From Mucilaginibacter sp. (lineage in GTDB: Bacteria > Bacteroidota > Bacteroidia > Sphingobacteriales > Sphingobacteriaceae), in assembly GCF_025359345.1 (NCBI RefSeq), contig NZ_JANYGQ010000032.1, positions 372,001 through 436,000 on the forward strand: a stretch of 64,000 bases of DNA. The letters are read 5' to 3'. This document shows, in pieces, positions 35,633 to 44,387 of this stretch. Under the pieces are notes generated by a model. That model worked only from the letters and a program-made list of their open reading frames with translations. It did no database searches and was not told the origin of the DNA. The translations under genes were made by a program, and so were the position numbers. Positions within the stretch are counted from its first letter, which is position 1, and each line of letters starts with the position of its first letter.

Positions 35633-36961
35633 TTAAGTTAATTCCGGTTCAGTTTTTCGGTCGTACAATTCAGGAACCATCTTTATCTGCCTGCTTAATA
35701 GAAACACTACCGCTATGCTTAAAATAAGGTAAACTGCGGTGAACAGGTAAAACGAATATTGTATCCCCGGCATTGGCGTAACGGCCTCGCTTGTTCGCAT
35801 TACACCCTGAATAATCCAGGGTTGACGGCCTACTTCGGTAACAGTCCAGCCGGCCTCAACAGCTATAAAACCAAACGGGGTAGAAAGGATAAATAGATTG
35901 AGAAACCATTTTTTCGATAGCCAGCTACGCTTTTTCCAAATGGCAATAAAATATAATATTCCAACAAGCATCATTGTCGACCCGATGGCTATCATAATTT
36001 CAAAAGCGATATGTGTTACTGCGATGGGTGGTTGATTTTTTATGGGGATGGTATCTAAACCTTTAACAGGCTGCTTGAAATTATCGTACACCAAGAAGCT
36101 TAACAACCCCGGTATCTCGATGCCATAGTTAACCTTTTTGTGGATGGTGTCGGGTATTCCGCCAATAGTTAGCGGGGAATAGGGCTGGGTATGGAAATAA
36201 GCTTCCATGGCAGCCAGTTTAGCGGGCTGTTTTTCGGCTGCATTTTTTGCGGATATATCGCCGCTGAGCGGCTGCAATATAGCAGCTATCGCCCCAAAAA
36301 CTATTGCAATTTTAAATGCTTTGGTATGAAACAGCACATTCTGCTTTCGTGCTATCATTAAAGCATGAATACCTGCAACTGCAAAGCCTGTTGCCGAAAA
36401 TGCAGCAATAGTCATATGCAACGCTTCGGAGAACCAGGAGCCATTGAACATGGCTTTTATCGGGTCGATGTTAAGGTATTGGCCGTTAATGTAGTCAAAG
36501 CCTGCCGGGCTATTCATCCATGAATTTGCCGATACCACTAAAATACCCGAAGCTATTCCGCTGACACCTACCATTATCCCGGTTATCCAATGGAACCATT
36601 TGTTAAACCTGTTCCATCCGTAAAGGAAAAAGCCAAGCGCAATTGCTTCTATAAAAAATGCCACGCCCTCCAGCGAAAATGGCATCCCGAATATGGGCCC
36701 GGCATGCTCCATGAATTTTGGCCAAAGCAAGCCAAGTTCAAACGACAAAATAGTGCCTGATACAGCCCCTGTAGCAAAAAATATTGCCACGCCTTTGCTC
36801 CAGGCCTGGGTGATGTTCTTGTAAACAGGTTCGCTGGTTTTTATCCATTTATAATGCGATATGGCCATGAAAACCGGCATCACCATGCCGATGCAGGAAT
36901 AGATGATGTGGAAACCCAATGAAATGGCCATTTGCGACCGTGCGGCTAAAAAATCGTTCAT
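35633..36961 (-). CDS. cydA: Cytochrome bd-type quinol oxidase subunit I
   Basis: A 442-residue polytopic protein with about nine helices. The b595 heme ligand is probably H18 (SLGFHIIYS), and the b558 ligand H182 in SEALHM. The conserved acidic pair in the FSLEGVAFFIEAI helix (E98, E105) and the GRQPW motif near the C-terminus are present. Its length fits the short Q-loop (CIO-like) subgroup, as E. coli CydA is about 522 residues. It sits 15 bases downstream of a YeeE/YedE gene, linking respiration to sulfur transport. Confidence 0.92.
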   Translation of the reverse strand: MNDFLAARSQMAISLGFHIIYSCIGMVMPVFMAISHYKWIKTSEPVYKNITQAWSKGVAIFFATGAVSGTILSFELGLLWPKFMEHAGPIFGMPFSLEGVAFFIEAIALGFFLYGWNRFNKWFHWITGIMVGVSGIASGILVVSANSWMNSPAGFDYINGQYLNIDPIKAMFNGSWFSEALHMTIAAFSATGFAVAGIHALMIARKQNVLFHTKAFKIAIVFGAIAAILQPLSGDISAKNAAEKQPAKLAAMEAYFHTQPYSPLTIGGIPDTIHKKVNYGIEIPGLLSFLVYDNFKQPVKGLDTIPIKNQPPIAVTHIAFEIMIAIGSTMMLVGILYFIAIWKKRSWLSKKWFLNLFILSTPFGFIAVEAGWTVTEVGRQPWIIQGVMRTSEAVTPMPGIQYSFYLFTAVYLILSIAVVFLLSRQIKMVPELYDRKTEPELT

Positions 36962-36976
36962 TGTAATTATATTTTA

Positions 36977-37387
36977 TTATTCGGGCAGACGCTCGCGTAG
37001 TAACCCATAAACCCATGTTCCGGCTACCGCACTTAGCAATGTTACAATAGTCACTAAAAAACCGCTCCCAATTTGTGCATATAACGGCCCCGGGCAAGCG
37101 CCGGTGATTGCCCAGCCTATACCAAATATCAGTCCTCCATAAATATTTCCTTTGGTGAATGGCTTCGTTGGTATGATAATCTTTTCACCTTCGGTGGTTT
37201 TGATGTTGATTTTTTTAATGATAAACACTGAAATCATTCCCACTGCAATGGCGCTGCCAATTATCCCATACATGTGAAAAGCCTGTAGCCTGAACATTTC
37301 CTGGATCCGGAACCATGATATTACTTCCGACTTTACCAGCACAATACCAAAAAATGCACCGGCAATTAAATATTTAATGTTCCGCAT
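36977..37387 (-). CDS. YeeE/YedE-family half-transporter, second subunit (PmpB-like)
   Basis: A 136-residue membrane protein with four hydrophobic segments and the motif ITGACPGPLYAQIG, the second-half signature of split YeeE/YedE (PmpB-type, DUF6691) sulfur transporters. It starts on the last base of the preceding gene's stop, so the pair is translated together. Relatives move thiosulfate, sulfide or persulfide across the inner membrane. Confidence 0.82.
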   Translation of the reverse strand: MRNIKYLIAGAFFGIVLVKSEVISWFRIQEMFRLQAFHMYGIIGSAIAVGMISVFIIKKINIKTTEGEKIIIPTKPFTKGNIYGGLIFGIGWAITGACPGPLYAQIGSGFLVTIVTLLSAVAGTWVYGLLRERLPE

Positions 37388-37947
37388 TATAATTTAATAA
37401 GGTAAGGTAAAATAAACCAGGTGCTCACCAAACCACCTATCATAAAGCAGCAGGTAGCAACTAAGGATGGCCCCTGCAGGGTTGCAATACCCATTATGGA
37501 GTGACCTGATGTACAGCCGTTAGCCCACCGGGTTCCAAAACCTACCAAAAAACCGCCTACAACCATGAACACAAAGCCCCGCAACGTTAGCAATTGCCGA
37601 AAGCTGAAAATATCATTTGGTAAAAGTCCGCTGAAATCTTTAATGCCCTGGTGTTTAAGGACAGCTGTTGTGTCGGCAGATAGTTTAACAGCGTGCTGCC
37701 CGTTTAAAAAATGTGCGGCTATAAATCCTCCTGCAACTATACCTGCTACAAAAAAAAGGTTCCATGCTTCTTTTTTCCAGTCGTATTTAAAAAAAGAAAT
37801 GTTTGCCGGGATACATGCGGCGCAAATGTGTTTTAAAGACGAAGAGATACCGAATGGTTTATTGTCCGCAAGTAATAATATTGGCACAATAAGGCCTATA
37901 AGCGGGCCGGCGATATACCAGGGCCAGGGTTGTTCTAAAAATTCCAT
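37387..37947 (-). CDS. YeeE/YedE-family half-transporter, first subunit (PmpA-like)
   Basis: A 186-residue membrane protein with about five helices. NGCTSGHSIMGIATL is the family signature, with the thiol that handles the sulfur species, and HICAACIP adds further cysteines. It is the first gene of the operon pmpA-pmpB-cydA-unknown-cydB. The split pair usually travels with a persulfide dioxygenase or rhodanese; none is seen here, and bd oxidase takes that place. Confidence 0.85.
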   Translation of the reverse strand: MEFLEQPWPWYIAGPLIGLIVPILLLADNKPFGISSSLKHICAACIPANISFFKYDWKKEAWNLFFVAGIVAGGFIAAHFLNGQHAVKLSADTTAVLKHQGIKDFSGLLPNDIFSFRQLLTLRGFVFMVVGGFLVGFGTRWANGCTSGHSIMGIATLQGPSLVATCCFMIGGLVSTWFILPYLIKL

Positions 37948-37963
37948 TTGATGCGATGATGTA

Positions 37964-37971
37964 CAAATATA
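37964..37971 (-). promoter_or_regulatory. Candidate -7 element for the sulfur-transporter/bd-oxidase operon
   Basis: On the minus strand TATATTTG matches TAnnTTTG exactly, 17 bases before the start codon. No clear -33 TTG was found at 19-21 bases, so the call is tentative. Confidence 0.35.
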
Positions 37972-38066
37972 TCCATAACTGAAAGGAAGTAAGGGGCATT
38001 AAATAAATGATTGCTAAATAGAATATTTCTAAATATTACCCTGTATGATGATTTTTGAAAAAAAAG

Positions 38067-38100
38067 TTTGCATTGCTAATCAAAAAAATATATACATTTA
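38067..38100 (+). promoter_or_regulatory. Candidate promoter of the gene at 38137
   Basis: TTTG at 38067-38070 and TACATTTA at 38093-38100 (one mismatch to TAnnTTTG) with a 22-base gap; it would place the transcription start about 30 bases before the TTG start codon. Confidence 0.35.
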
Positions 38101-38136
38101 CTACCGAATAATAGACCAAATTTTAAACCCAATTAA

Positions 38137-38688
38137 TTGAAACGGCTTATAGCTATAGCTTTATTGAGCATTCACCTGTTTAGCATGGGTGGATATTCGG
38201 TGCTGTTTCAATATTACATCCACCAGTCGGATGTTAAAATGGTAAAAGAGATCTTCGATAACAAGGTGGATAACTCCAAATTAATCGAGATAAAAATACC
38301 TGTCAACATGCCTACCATACAGGATTGGGACGAATATGAAGTTATCACCGGGCAGATCCAGTTAAAAGATGCCTATTACAATTATGTAAGGCTAAGGATG
38401 ACCCGCGATACGATGTATTTTGTTTGCGTGCCCAACACCAACAAAACACGGCTGGTTAATGCTAATATTATCACCGCAAAAGAAATTAACGATGTGCCAA
38501 TCAGCAAAAAAGGGCACGATGCGCCAGTAAAAAAAGTAAACATTTTAAGTGAGTATAATATCCAGGCGTTTCAGTACAACTATGTTGCTCCTGAAATGCA
38601 GCTTAAACCTAATGACAAATCTATATTTGTTAAAGTAACCAATCCGTTCATTGCCTCACCCGGCAAACCCCCCAATTTCGGCTGCTAA
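38137..38688 (+). CDS. Small exported protein with TTG start, unknown
   Basis: A 183-residue protein that begins with TTG; the product opens MKRLIAIALLSIHLFSMGGY, a good signal or anchor segment, which supports this start. The rest is soluble and mixed alpha/beta, with QDWDEYEVITGQIQLKDAYY and SEYNIQAFQYNYVAPE. I recall similar small exported proteins from other Sphingobacteriaceae but cannot name a family. Three closely spaced genes begin 228 bases downstream; shared transcription is possible but not shown. Confidence 0.65.
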   Translation: MKRLIAIALLSIHLFSMGGYSVLFQYYIHQSDVKMVKEIFDNKVDNSKLIEIKIPVNMPTIQDWDEYEVITGQIQLKDAYYNYVRLRMTRDTMYFVCVPNTNKTRLVNANIITAKEINDVPISKKGHDAPVKKVNILSEYNIQAFQYNYVAPEMQLKPNDKSIFVKVTNPFIASPGKPPNFGC

Positions 38689-38916
38689 AGCTGCTTTATA
38701 ACATTGTTTGTGCTGTCTTATTAATTAGGACTGTTAATTCAATTTGTTTATAGCTTAAAATTTGTCAATCGTACGTTTTACGTGTGGCGTTTTGCTATAG
38801 CTTTTCATCAAAGTTTTGCTCGCAGCTTTTCTATTTTACCGATGCCGCTTACTTAGCGGCGCCAAATTAACCGTGTAACTTTTTATTTTTCATTCTTACA
38901 TTTTTTAATTAAACCC

Positions 38917-39855
38917 ATGATTAAATCTTTACAACTGTACCTATGCAGGTATTGTTTAGTTGTGTGCTGTTGCTTTGTGTTTTGCAAAACGGCGAGTGCG
39001 CAAACCGATGCCGATGCATTAATGATCCCGAAAAATTACTTCTGCACAGGTGTTGTTTATACCCATAGCAGCTGGACTAATTACTGGGAAGGCACTTTTA
39101 AACGTGATAATGCCAACATTGGCAAGCTATCCTCAAACACCTACACCGTTGTTGGCAACTACGGGCTTACCAACAAGCTTGATTTTATTTTTATGGCCCC
39201 GTACATTAAAACTAATGCTTCGCAAGGTACGCTTAAGGGCCAGAGCGGGGTGCAGGATTTAACACTTGCTTTAAAATATCTTGCCTATAACACCGAGATT
39301 GGCAAAGGTATTTTTAGCGTGCACGCTATTGCCGAGGGCTCAATCCCTTTAACCAATTACGAGCCAGATTTTCTGCCTGTATCTATCGGCTTACACAGTA
39401 AAAGTATTTCGCTTCGCGGATTATTAAACTACCAGGTAAAACAATTTTTTATTGCCGGCGCCGGTCAATATGTTCTGCGTAGCAATATCACCATCGACAG
39501 GAACGCCTACTACACCGACCACTTGATTTACAGTAACCAGGTTGATATGCCCAATGTAACCAACTTTTTATTAAGCGCCGGTTATCGCAGCTTGAAATTA
39601 AACATTGAAGGTATTGTTTCAAAAACTACTTCGATAGGCGGTTTTGATATCCGTAAAAATGACATGCCTTTCCCAAGTAACCGCATGAATATGACAACTG
39701 TGGGTGGTCTTGCAAAATACAGCTTCGAAAACCTTACAGGTCTTGAACTTGTCGCAGGAGGCAACTACGTAGTAAGTGGGCGTAATGTTGGCCAAAGTAC
39801 CAACCTTTTCGCCGCTGTGTACTATATTTTAGACTTTAACAAAAAAACTAAATAG
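38917..39855 (+). CDS. Outer-membrane beta-barrel protein
   Basis: A 312-residue protein: signal peptide (cleavage near KTASAQ), then amphipathic strands ending in an aromatic-rich C-terminus (LFAAVYYILDF). NYGLTNKLDFIFMAPYIKTN and VQDLTLALKYLAYN resemble MetA-pathway-type or putative transport barrels. There is no TonB plug. It ends 7 bases before the vanadium-peroxidase-like lipoprotein gene; the two are co-transcribed with the barrel at 41491. Confidence 0.75.
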   Translation: MIKSLQLYLCRYCLVVCCCFVFCKTASAQTDADALMIPKNYFCTGVVYTHSSWTNYWEGTFKRDNANIGKLSSNTYTVVGNYGLTNKLDFIFMAPYIKTNASQGTLKGQSGVQDLTLALKYLAYNTEIGKGIFSVHAIAEGSIPLTNYEPDFLPVSIGLHSKSISLRGLLNYQVKQFFIAGAGQYVLRSNITIDRNAYYTDHLIYSNQVDMPNVTNFLLSAGYRSLKLNIEGIVSKTTSIGGFDIRKNDMPFPSNRMNMTTVGGLAKYSFENLTGLELVAGGNYVVSGRNVGQSTNLFAAVYYILDFNKKTK

Positions 39856-39862
39856 ATAAACC

Positions 39863-41419
39863 ATGAAAAAACAAATACTATATGTAACGACGCTGGTAAC
39901 CCTAACAGCATCAGTTTTTTTAGGGTCGTGTAATAAAGCGGTAACCGATCGTACAACGGCTTACCCGGCCCTCGCACCGGCAAGCATTGATTTGAACGCA
40001 GACACCTGGAAACCTGTATTGGTAAAAGACCCCACAGTTTTTAACGTTCCAGCTCCGGACGCAACCAATTCCCCTGCATACGTTGCAGATTTGAATGAAA
40101 TTAAATCGTACCAGGGCAAGCTAACTGACGACCAGGCCGCTATTGTAAAGTATTGGAGTGCAGGTGCTGTTTTAAGGTGGAACGAGATTTTGCGCGATTT
40201 GGTAGCAAAACACAATGTGCCCCCTTATCAAAATGCTGATGGCACTTACCCGGCACCAAGTTCAACCAACCCGTTTGCTTATCCTATTTTCCCTTTTGCA
40301 AACCCGCCTTATGCTGCCCGCGCCTATGCATATGTGAGCGCTGCACAATACGATGCGTTGGTTACGGCCTATCATTTTAAAAATACGTACAACCGTGTTG
40401 CACCTTATACTTTTGATGCGACCATTAAGCCGCTTATTCCCAAATCGGCATTGCCATCATACCCAAGCGAGGATGCAGTGGTTTCGGGTGCAACAGTTGA
40501 AATAATGAAGCTGTTGTTTCCGGCAGATATTGGTTATATAGAACAAAAAGCAGCCGACGAAAAATTATACCGTATTATGGCTGGTGCTAATGTTAGAGGC
40601 GAACTAAACGCTGGTGAAGCGTTGGGTACACAGGTGGCCGATGTTTTTGCTGCCCGTGCCCGTACCGACCGTGCCGGCAAAGCAATTGGGACCCCGGCAT
40701 TTTGGACACAATTGCAAACACAAACAGCGGCGAAAGGCGAAACCTTTTGGATAAGCCAGGACGCACCTAAACGCCCGCCGATGTTGCCATTGTTTGGCAA
40801 AGTACTGCCGTTTTTGTTCGACACACTTACGGTTGTAGCCTTAAGGCCGTCACCGCCGCCGCTTACGAATTCAGACGCATTTAAAAAAGAAGTTGCTGAG
40901 GTGCTTACTTATAGCGAAAACCCAACACGCGATCACCAGGCGACTGTGGAGTTTTGGGCAGATGGTGTTGGTACATACACCCCGCCAGGGCATTGGGATG
41001 CAATTGCAGCTGATGAGTTTGTAAAACAAAACTACAGCGAAGTTCGCTGGGCCCGCAACTTTGCTTTACTAAACTTGGCTGAAATGGATGCCGCTATTGT
41101 GTGCTGGGACACCAAATATTTTTATTTTAACCAGCGTCCCACCCAGGCAAACCCCAAGATCAAAACGCTAACCGGCTTGCCAAATTTCCCGGCATACACA
41201 TCAGGTCACTCAAACTTTAGCGGTGCCGCTGCAACGGTGTTGACCTACTTATTGCCCGATAGGGGAACCAAGTTCACCGATCTGGCTAACCAGGCTTCAT
41301 TGTCACGGCTTTACGGCGCAATCCATTATCGGTCGGATATCGAAGCAGGGATGCAAACCGGTATAAAAGTAGGCCAATATGCCGTACAGCGCGGAAAAAC
41401 AGACGGGGCAGGAAATTAA
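39863..41419 (+). CDS. Vanadium-dependent haloperoxidase/PAP2-superfamily lipoprotein
   Basis: A 518-residue lipoprotein (lipobox FLGSCNK, lipidated C23) with a PAP2/vanadium-peroxidase active site. The KX6RP motif is present (K then YFYFNQ then RP), followed by YTSGHSNFSG (SGH) and SRLYGAIHYRSD (SRxxxxxHxxxD; start about residue 481). Both families share this site: with vanadate it halogenates or makes hypohalite, without it the enzyme is an acid phosphatase. Length and the KX6RP spacing favour the haloperoxidase side. Flanking barrels suggest an outer-membrane-associated system. Confidence 0.85.
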   Translation: MKKQILYVTTLVTLTASVFLGSCNKAVTDRTTAYPALAPASIDLNADTWKPVLVKDPTVFNVPAPDATNSPAYVADLNEIKSYQGKLTDDQAAIVKYWSAGAVLRWNEILRDLVAKHNVPPYQNADGTYPAPSSTNPFAYPIFPFANPPYAARAYAYVSAAQYDALVTAYHFKNTYNRVAPYTFDATIKPLIPKSALPSYPSEDAVVSGATVEIMKLLFPADIGYIEQKAADEKLYRIMAGANVRGELNAGEALGTQVADVFAARARTDRAGKAIGTPAFWTQLQTQTAAKGETFWISQDAPKRPPMLPLFGKVLPFLFDTLTVVALRPSPPPLTNSDAFKKEVAEVLTYSENPTRDHQATVEFWADGVGTYTPPGHWDAIAADEFVKQNYSEVRWARNFALLNLAEMDAAIVCWDTKYFYFNQRPTQANPKIKTLTGLPNFPAYTSGHSNFSGAAATVLTYLLPDRGTKFTDLANQASLSRLYGAIHYRSDIEAGMQTGIKVGQYAVQRGKTDGAGN

Positions 41420-41422
41420 CTA

Positions 41423-41473
41423 AATACACAGCAAACAAATACTCAATTACACAAGAATACTCAATCACACACA
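41423..41473. repeat. Nonamer array after the vanadium-peroxidase gene
   Basis: AATACTCAA, TTACACAAG, AATACTCAA, TCACACACA occupy four consecutive nine-base steps (41438-41473), preceded by a similar AATACACAG unit. It lies between the stop codon at 41419 and the next start at 41491. Confidence 0.65.
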
Positions 41474-41490
41474 AACCCTTACATTAAATT

Positions 41491-42591
41491 ATGAAACATA
41501 CTTTTAAAATTGTCTTAACACTTGCATTATTCGTTCTCTTTACCAAATCAAATACTTTCGCACAAGGTTGCGTAGCCATACGCAGCACTGGTGGCCTTTG
41601 CACAATGAGCGAACATCCAGATAGCCTGGCACCCCAGGGCAGCTGGCTTTTTAATGCCAACAGCCGCTACTTTCGTTCATTTAGACATTTTGTTGGTAAA
41701 GACGAACAAAAACAACGTATCCAACAGGGTACAAACGTTATTAATCACGCTTTTACCCAGGATTTTAGTTTAACCCGCAATTTTAATAACCGTTGGTCAT
41801 TTGCCTTAGATTTACCACTTGTACTTAACAACCGGTCATCTTTATATGAACATGGTGGTGCAAACCGCAGGTCGACTCAATCAGCCGGGATAGGTGACAT
41901 TCGTTTAACAGGATACCGCTGGCTGTTGAACCCTGCAACCGCACATAATGGTAATATCCAGCTTGGGTTAGGTGTTAAATTGCCGACAGGGAAGTACGGC
42001 GCTACCGACGATTTTTACAACGTTGGGCCTAACGGCGGGTCGCGCGTTGGCCCGGTCGACCAATCGATACAACCAGGTGATGGCGGTTGGGGAATCACTA
42101 CCGAAATAAACGCGTACTACAACTTTACCCATAATTTTGGAATGTACGGAACATTCTTTTATTTGTTTAACCCGCGCGACGTAAATGGTGTATCAACCGC
42201 AAGAGGCGGTACGCCAAGTGCAACAGCAATAGCCAATACAAGCGCAGTTATGAGCGTGCCAGATCAGGAACTGGTTAGGATTGGATTTAGTTTAGGAACA
42301 AAAAGCCTGGATTTTTCGGCGGGGGTACGATACGAGTGCTTACCTGTTAAAGATATAATTGGTAAAAGTGATGGATTCCGGAGACCAGGTTACATACTGT
42401 CAGCTGAGCCAGGTGTAACCTACAGACTTAAGAAATTCTCGGTATATGCGTTTGTTCCAGTTGCTGTAATGCGCGATCGTACGCAAAGCGTAGCCGATAT
42501 GCGAACTACAGCGCTGACAGGAAAATACGCACATGGCGATGCGGCATTTGCCGACTACGTTGTAAACGTAGGCGCAAGCTTCAGATTTTAA
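41491..42591 (+). CDS. Outer-membrane beta-barrel protein (putative channel)
   Basis: A 366-residue protein with a signal peptide (cleavage near NTFAQG) and a barrel of alternating strands ending VVNVGASFRF, the typical terminal aromatic. It has a Cys pair near the mature N-terminus (GCVAIRSTGGLC), possibly a disulfide. FALDLPLVLNNRSSLY and NIQLGLGVKLPTGKYG are typical of transport-type barrels. It is the third gene of the 38917-42591 group and is followed by a strong terminator. Confidence 0.78.
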   Translation: MKHTFKIVLTLALFVLFTKSNTFAQGCVAIRSTGGLCTMSEHPDSLAPQGSWLFNANSRYFRSFRHFVGKDEQKQRIQQGTNVINHAFTQDFSLTRNFNNRWSFALDLPLVLNNRSSLYEHGGANRRSTQSAGIGDIRLTGYRWLLNPATAHNGNIQLGLGVKLPTGKYGATDDFYNVGPNGGSRVGPVDQSIQPGDGGWGITTEINAYYNFTHNFGMYGTFFYLFNPRDVNGVSTARGGTPSATAIANTSAVMSVPDQELVRIGFSLGTKSLDFSAGVRYECLPVKDIIGKSDGFRRPGYILSAEPGVTYRLKKFSVYAFVPVAVMRDRTQSVADMRTTALTGKYAHGDAAFADYVVNVGASFRF

Positions 42592-42616
42592 GATAGAGTT
42601 GATTGTTTGATTTATT

Positions 42617-42645
42617 AAAGCCGGGCGTGAGATACCCGGCTTTTT
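42617..42645 (+). terminator. Rho-independent terminator after the barrel gene
   Basis: AAAGCCGGG pairs perfectly with CCCGGCTTT across a nine-base loop, followed by further T residues. It starts 26 bases past the stop codon. Confidence 0.88.
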
Positions 42646-42682
42646 ATTTTTATGTTTGTTTTCAAATACTACCTTTTTAATA

Positions 42683-43147
42683 ATGAATACTGCAGATCAG
42701 AATTTTGCCGCGCTGGGTCTTAACCTGCCGCCGGCACCAAAACCCCTTGGCGTTTACAAGCCGTGTTTAATTGATGGAAAATATTTATATGTATCGGGGC
42801 ATGGTACAGTACAGGACGATGGTAGTCTTATCATCGGCAGGATTGGCGATACAATTACAATGGAAGATGGAAAGCTGGCAGCACGCCAGGTCGGTCTCGC
42901 AATACTGGCTACCATAACTGCTAACCTCGGAACTTTAAATAAAGTGAAAAGGGTAATAAAGGTATTGGGCATGGTTAACTGCACGCCCGATTTTGAAAAA
43001 CACCCTTTCATTATCAACGGTTGCAGCGAATTGTTTGCAAAAGTTTGGGGTGAAGATAATGGCATAGGCGTACGGAGCGCGGTAGGAATGGGCTCGTTGC
43101 CGGATAATATTCCTGTGGAAATAGAAGCCTTATTTGAACTATTCTGA
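42683..43147 (+). CDS. RidA/YjgF-like enamine/imine deaminase
   Basis: A 154-residue RidA-superfamily protein. YLYVSGHGTVQDDGSL, then VKVLGMVNCTPDFEKHPFII and GVRSAVGMGSLPDNIPVEIEALFEL match the YjgF/UK114 core with its trimer-interface active site. The catalytic Arg is plausibly in GVRSAVG. RidA hydrolyses reactive enamines made by PLP-dependent dehydratases, which fits the PLP enzyme downstream. Start taken as the ATG at 42683. Its stop codon is the first part of a heptamer array. Confidence 0.85.
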   Translation: MNTADQNFAALGLNLPPAPKPLGVYKPCLIDGKYLYVSGHGTVQDDGSLIIGRIGDTITMEDGKLAARQVGLAILATITANLGTLNKVKRVIKVLGMVNCTPDFEKHPFIINGCSELFAKVWGEDNGIGVRSAVGMGSLPDNIPVEIEALFELF

Positions 43148-43242
43148 GTCGTTAGTCTTAAGTCTGTAGTCTTGAGTCAAAAAAACTCATATTAGAACGC
43201 CGACTTAAGACTTTAGACTCGAGACTACAGACTTATGACTTA
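43145..43242. repeat. Inverted pair of heptamer arrays between RidA and the PLP enzyme
   Basis: The left arm is TGAGTCG (which contains the RidA stop codon), TTAGTCT, TAAGTCT, GTAGTCT, TGAGTCA (43145-43179). The right arm is six heptamers of xGACTxx form, 43201-43242. The arms pair over about 27 bases with two mismatches and one G-U. The right arm ends three bases before the next ATG at 43246. It is closely related to the 9833 element. Confidence 0.88.
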
Positions 43243-43245
43243 AAG

Positions 43246-44352
43246 ATGGATTGGTACACAATAAACGATATTGATAAACTAGATACACCGGTATTGGTAG
43301 TTTACCCTGCCAGGGTAAAGCTGAATATCGATACGGCGATTGGTATGATAGATAATGTGGCCCGGTTAAGGCCGCATGTTAAAACTCATAAAAGTGCCGA
43401 GGTTACCCTACTAATGCTGCAGGCCGGCATTACCAAATTTAAATGCGCTACTATAGCCGAGGCGGAAATGCTTGGTATGTGTAAGGCGCCGGATGTGCTG
43501 CTGGCTTATCAGCCAATAGGGCCGAAGCTGGATAGATTTATCAAGTTGATTTCATTATATCCAAATACGAAATTTTCCTGCCTGGTTGATAATCTGCCGG
43601 CTGCGATTGGAATATCTGAAGCCGCAATCAAAAGCGAAATAAAAGTTCCGGTTTATATTGATTTAAATATTGGTCAAAACCGCACCGGGATAAAGCCGGG
43701 AGACGCGGCTTTAGAACTTTATGTTAATTGCCAGGAGCTAGCCGGAATAGAAATAATTGGACTGCACGCCTATGATGGTCATATTCATGGTGCCGATTTG
43801 GCTGCGCGGACCCAAGAATGCGATAAGTGTTTTGAAAAAGTTGTTAAACTGCAGTCCGAAATTGTGGCTATGGGCTATCCAAAACCGGTAATTGTTGCCG
43901 GCGGGTCGCCAACATTTCCTATTCACGCTAAAAGAAAAGAAATTGAATGTAGTCCCGGTACTTTTGTTTATTGGGATAAGGGTTATCAAGGCAGCTTTGC
44001 TGAACAGCACTTTTTACCAGCGGTATTGGTGGTTGCACGCGTTATATCACTACCAGGCGAAACTACGTTATGCCTGGATTTGGGCCATAAGTCAATTGCA
44101 GCAGAACGTGAGCTAAAAACGCGCGTATATTTCATAAATGCTACTGAACTGGAAGCGGTCGGCCAAAGTGAAGAACATTTGGTTGTTGAAGCAGGCAAAG
44201 ATCACAATTACAAAACCGGCGATGTAATTTACGGTATGCCTTACCATGTTTGTCCAACAGTGGCGTTATATGAAAGAGCGATTACTATAGAAGACAAAAA
44301 AATAAGCGGGGAGTGGAAGAATATTGCCCGCGACAGGAAGATAACAATCTGA
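43246..44352 (+). CDS. D-serine dehydratase/D-threonine aldolase-like PLP enzyme
   Basis: A 368-residue fold-III (alanine-racemase-like) PLP enzyme. The PLP lysine is K46 in RPHVKTHKS. The C-terminal metal site is PYHVCPTVALY with H334 and C336. In this family an H-x-C pair goes with zinc-dependent D-serine dehydratase, and an H-x-D pair with D-threonine aldolase, so dehydratase activity is more likely than the usual aldolase label. A dehydratase would release enamines, matching the RidA gene just upstream. Substrate not proven. Confidence 0.85.
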   Translation: MDWYTINDIDKLDTPVLVVYPARVKLNIDTAIGMIDNVARLRPHVKTHKSAEVTLLMLQAGITKFKCATIAEAEMLGMCKAPDVLLAYQPIGPKLDRFIKLISLYPNTKFSCLVDNLPAAIGISEAAIKSEIKVPVYIDLNIGQNRTGIKPGDAALELYVNCQELAGIEIIGLHAYDGHIHGADLAARTQECDKCFEKVVKLQSEIVAMGYPKPVIVAGGSPTFPIHAKRKEIECSPGTFVYWDKGYQGSFAEQHFLPAVLVVARVISLPGETTLCLDLGHKSIAAERELKTRVYFINATELEAVGQSEEHLVVEAGKDHNYKTGDVIYGMPYHVCPTVALYERAITIEDKKISGEWKNIARDRKITI

Positions 44353-44387
44353 TTTTTAATGTAATCAACTCGATCAACTAATACAAA

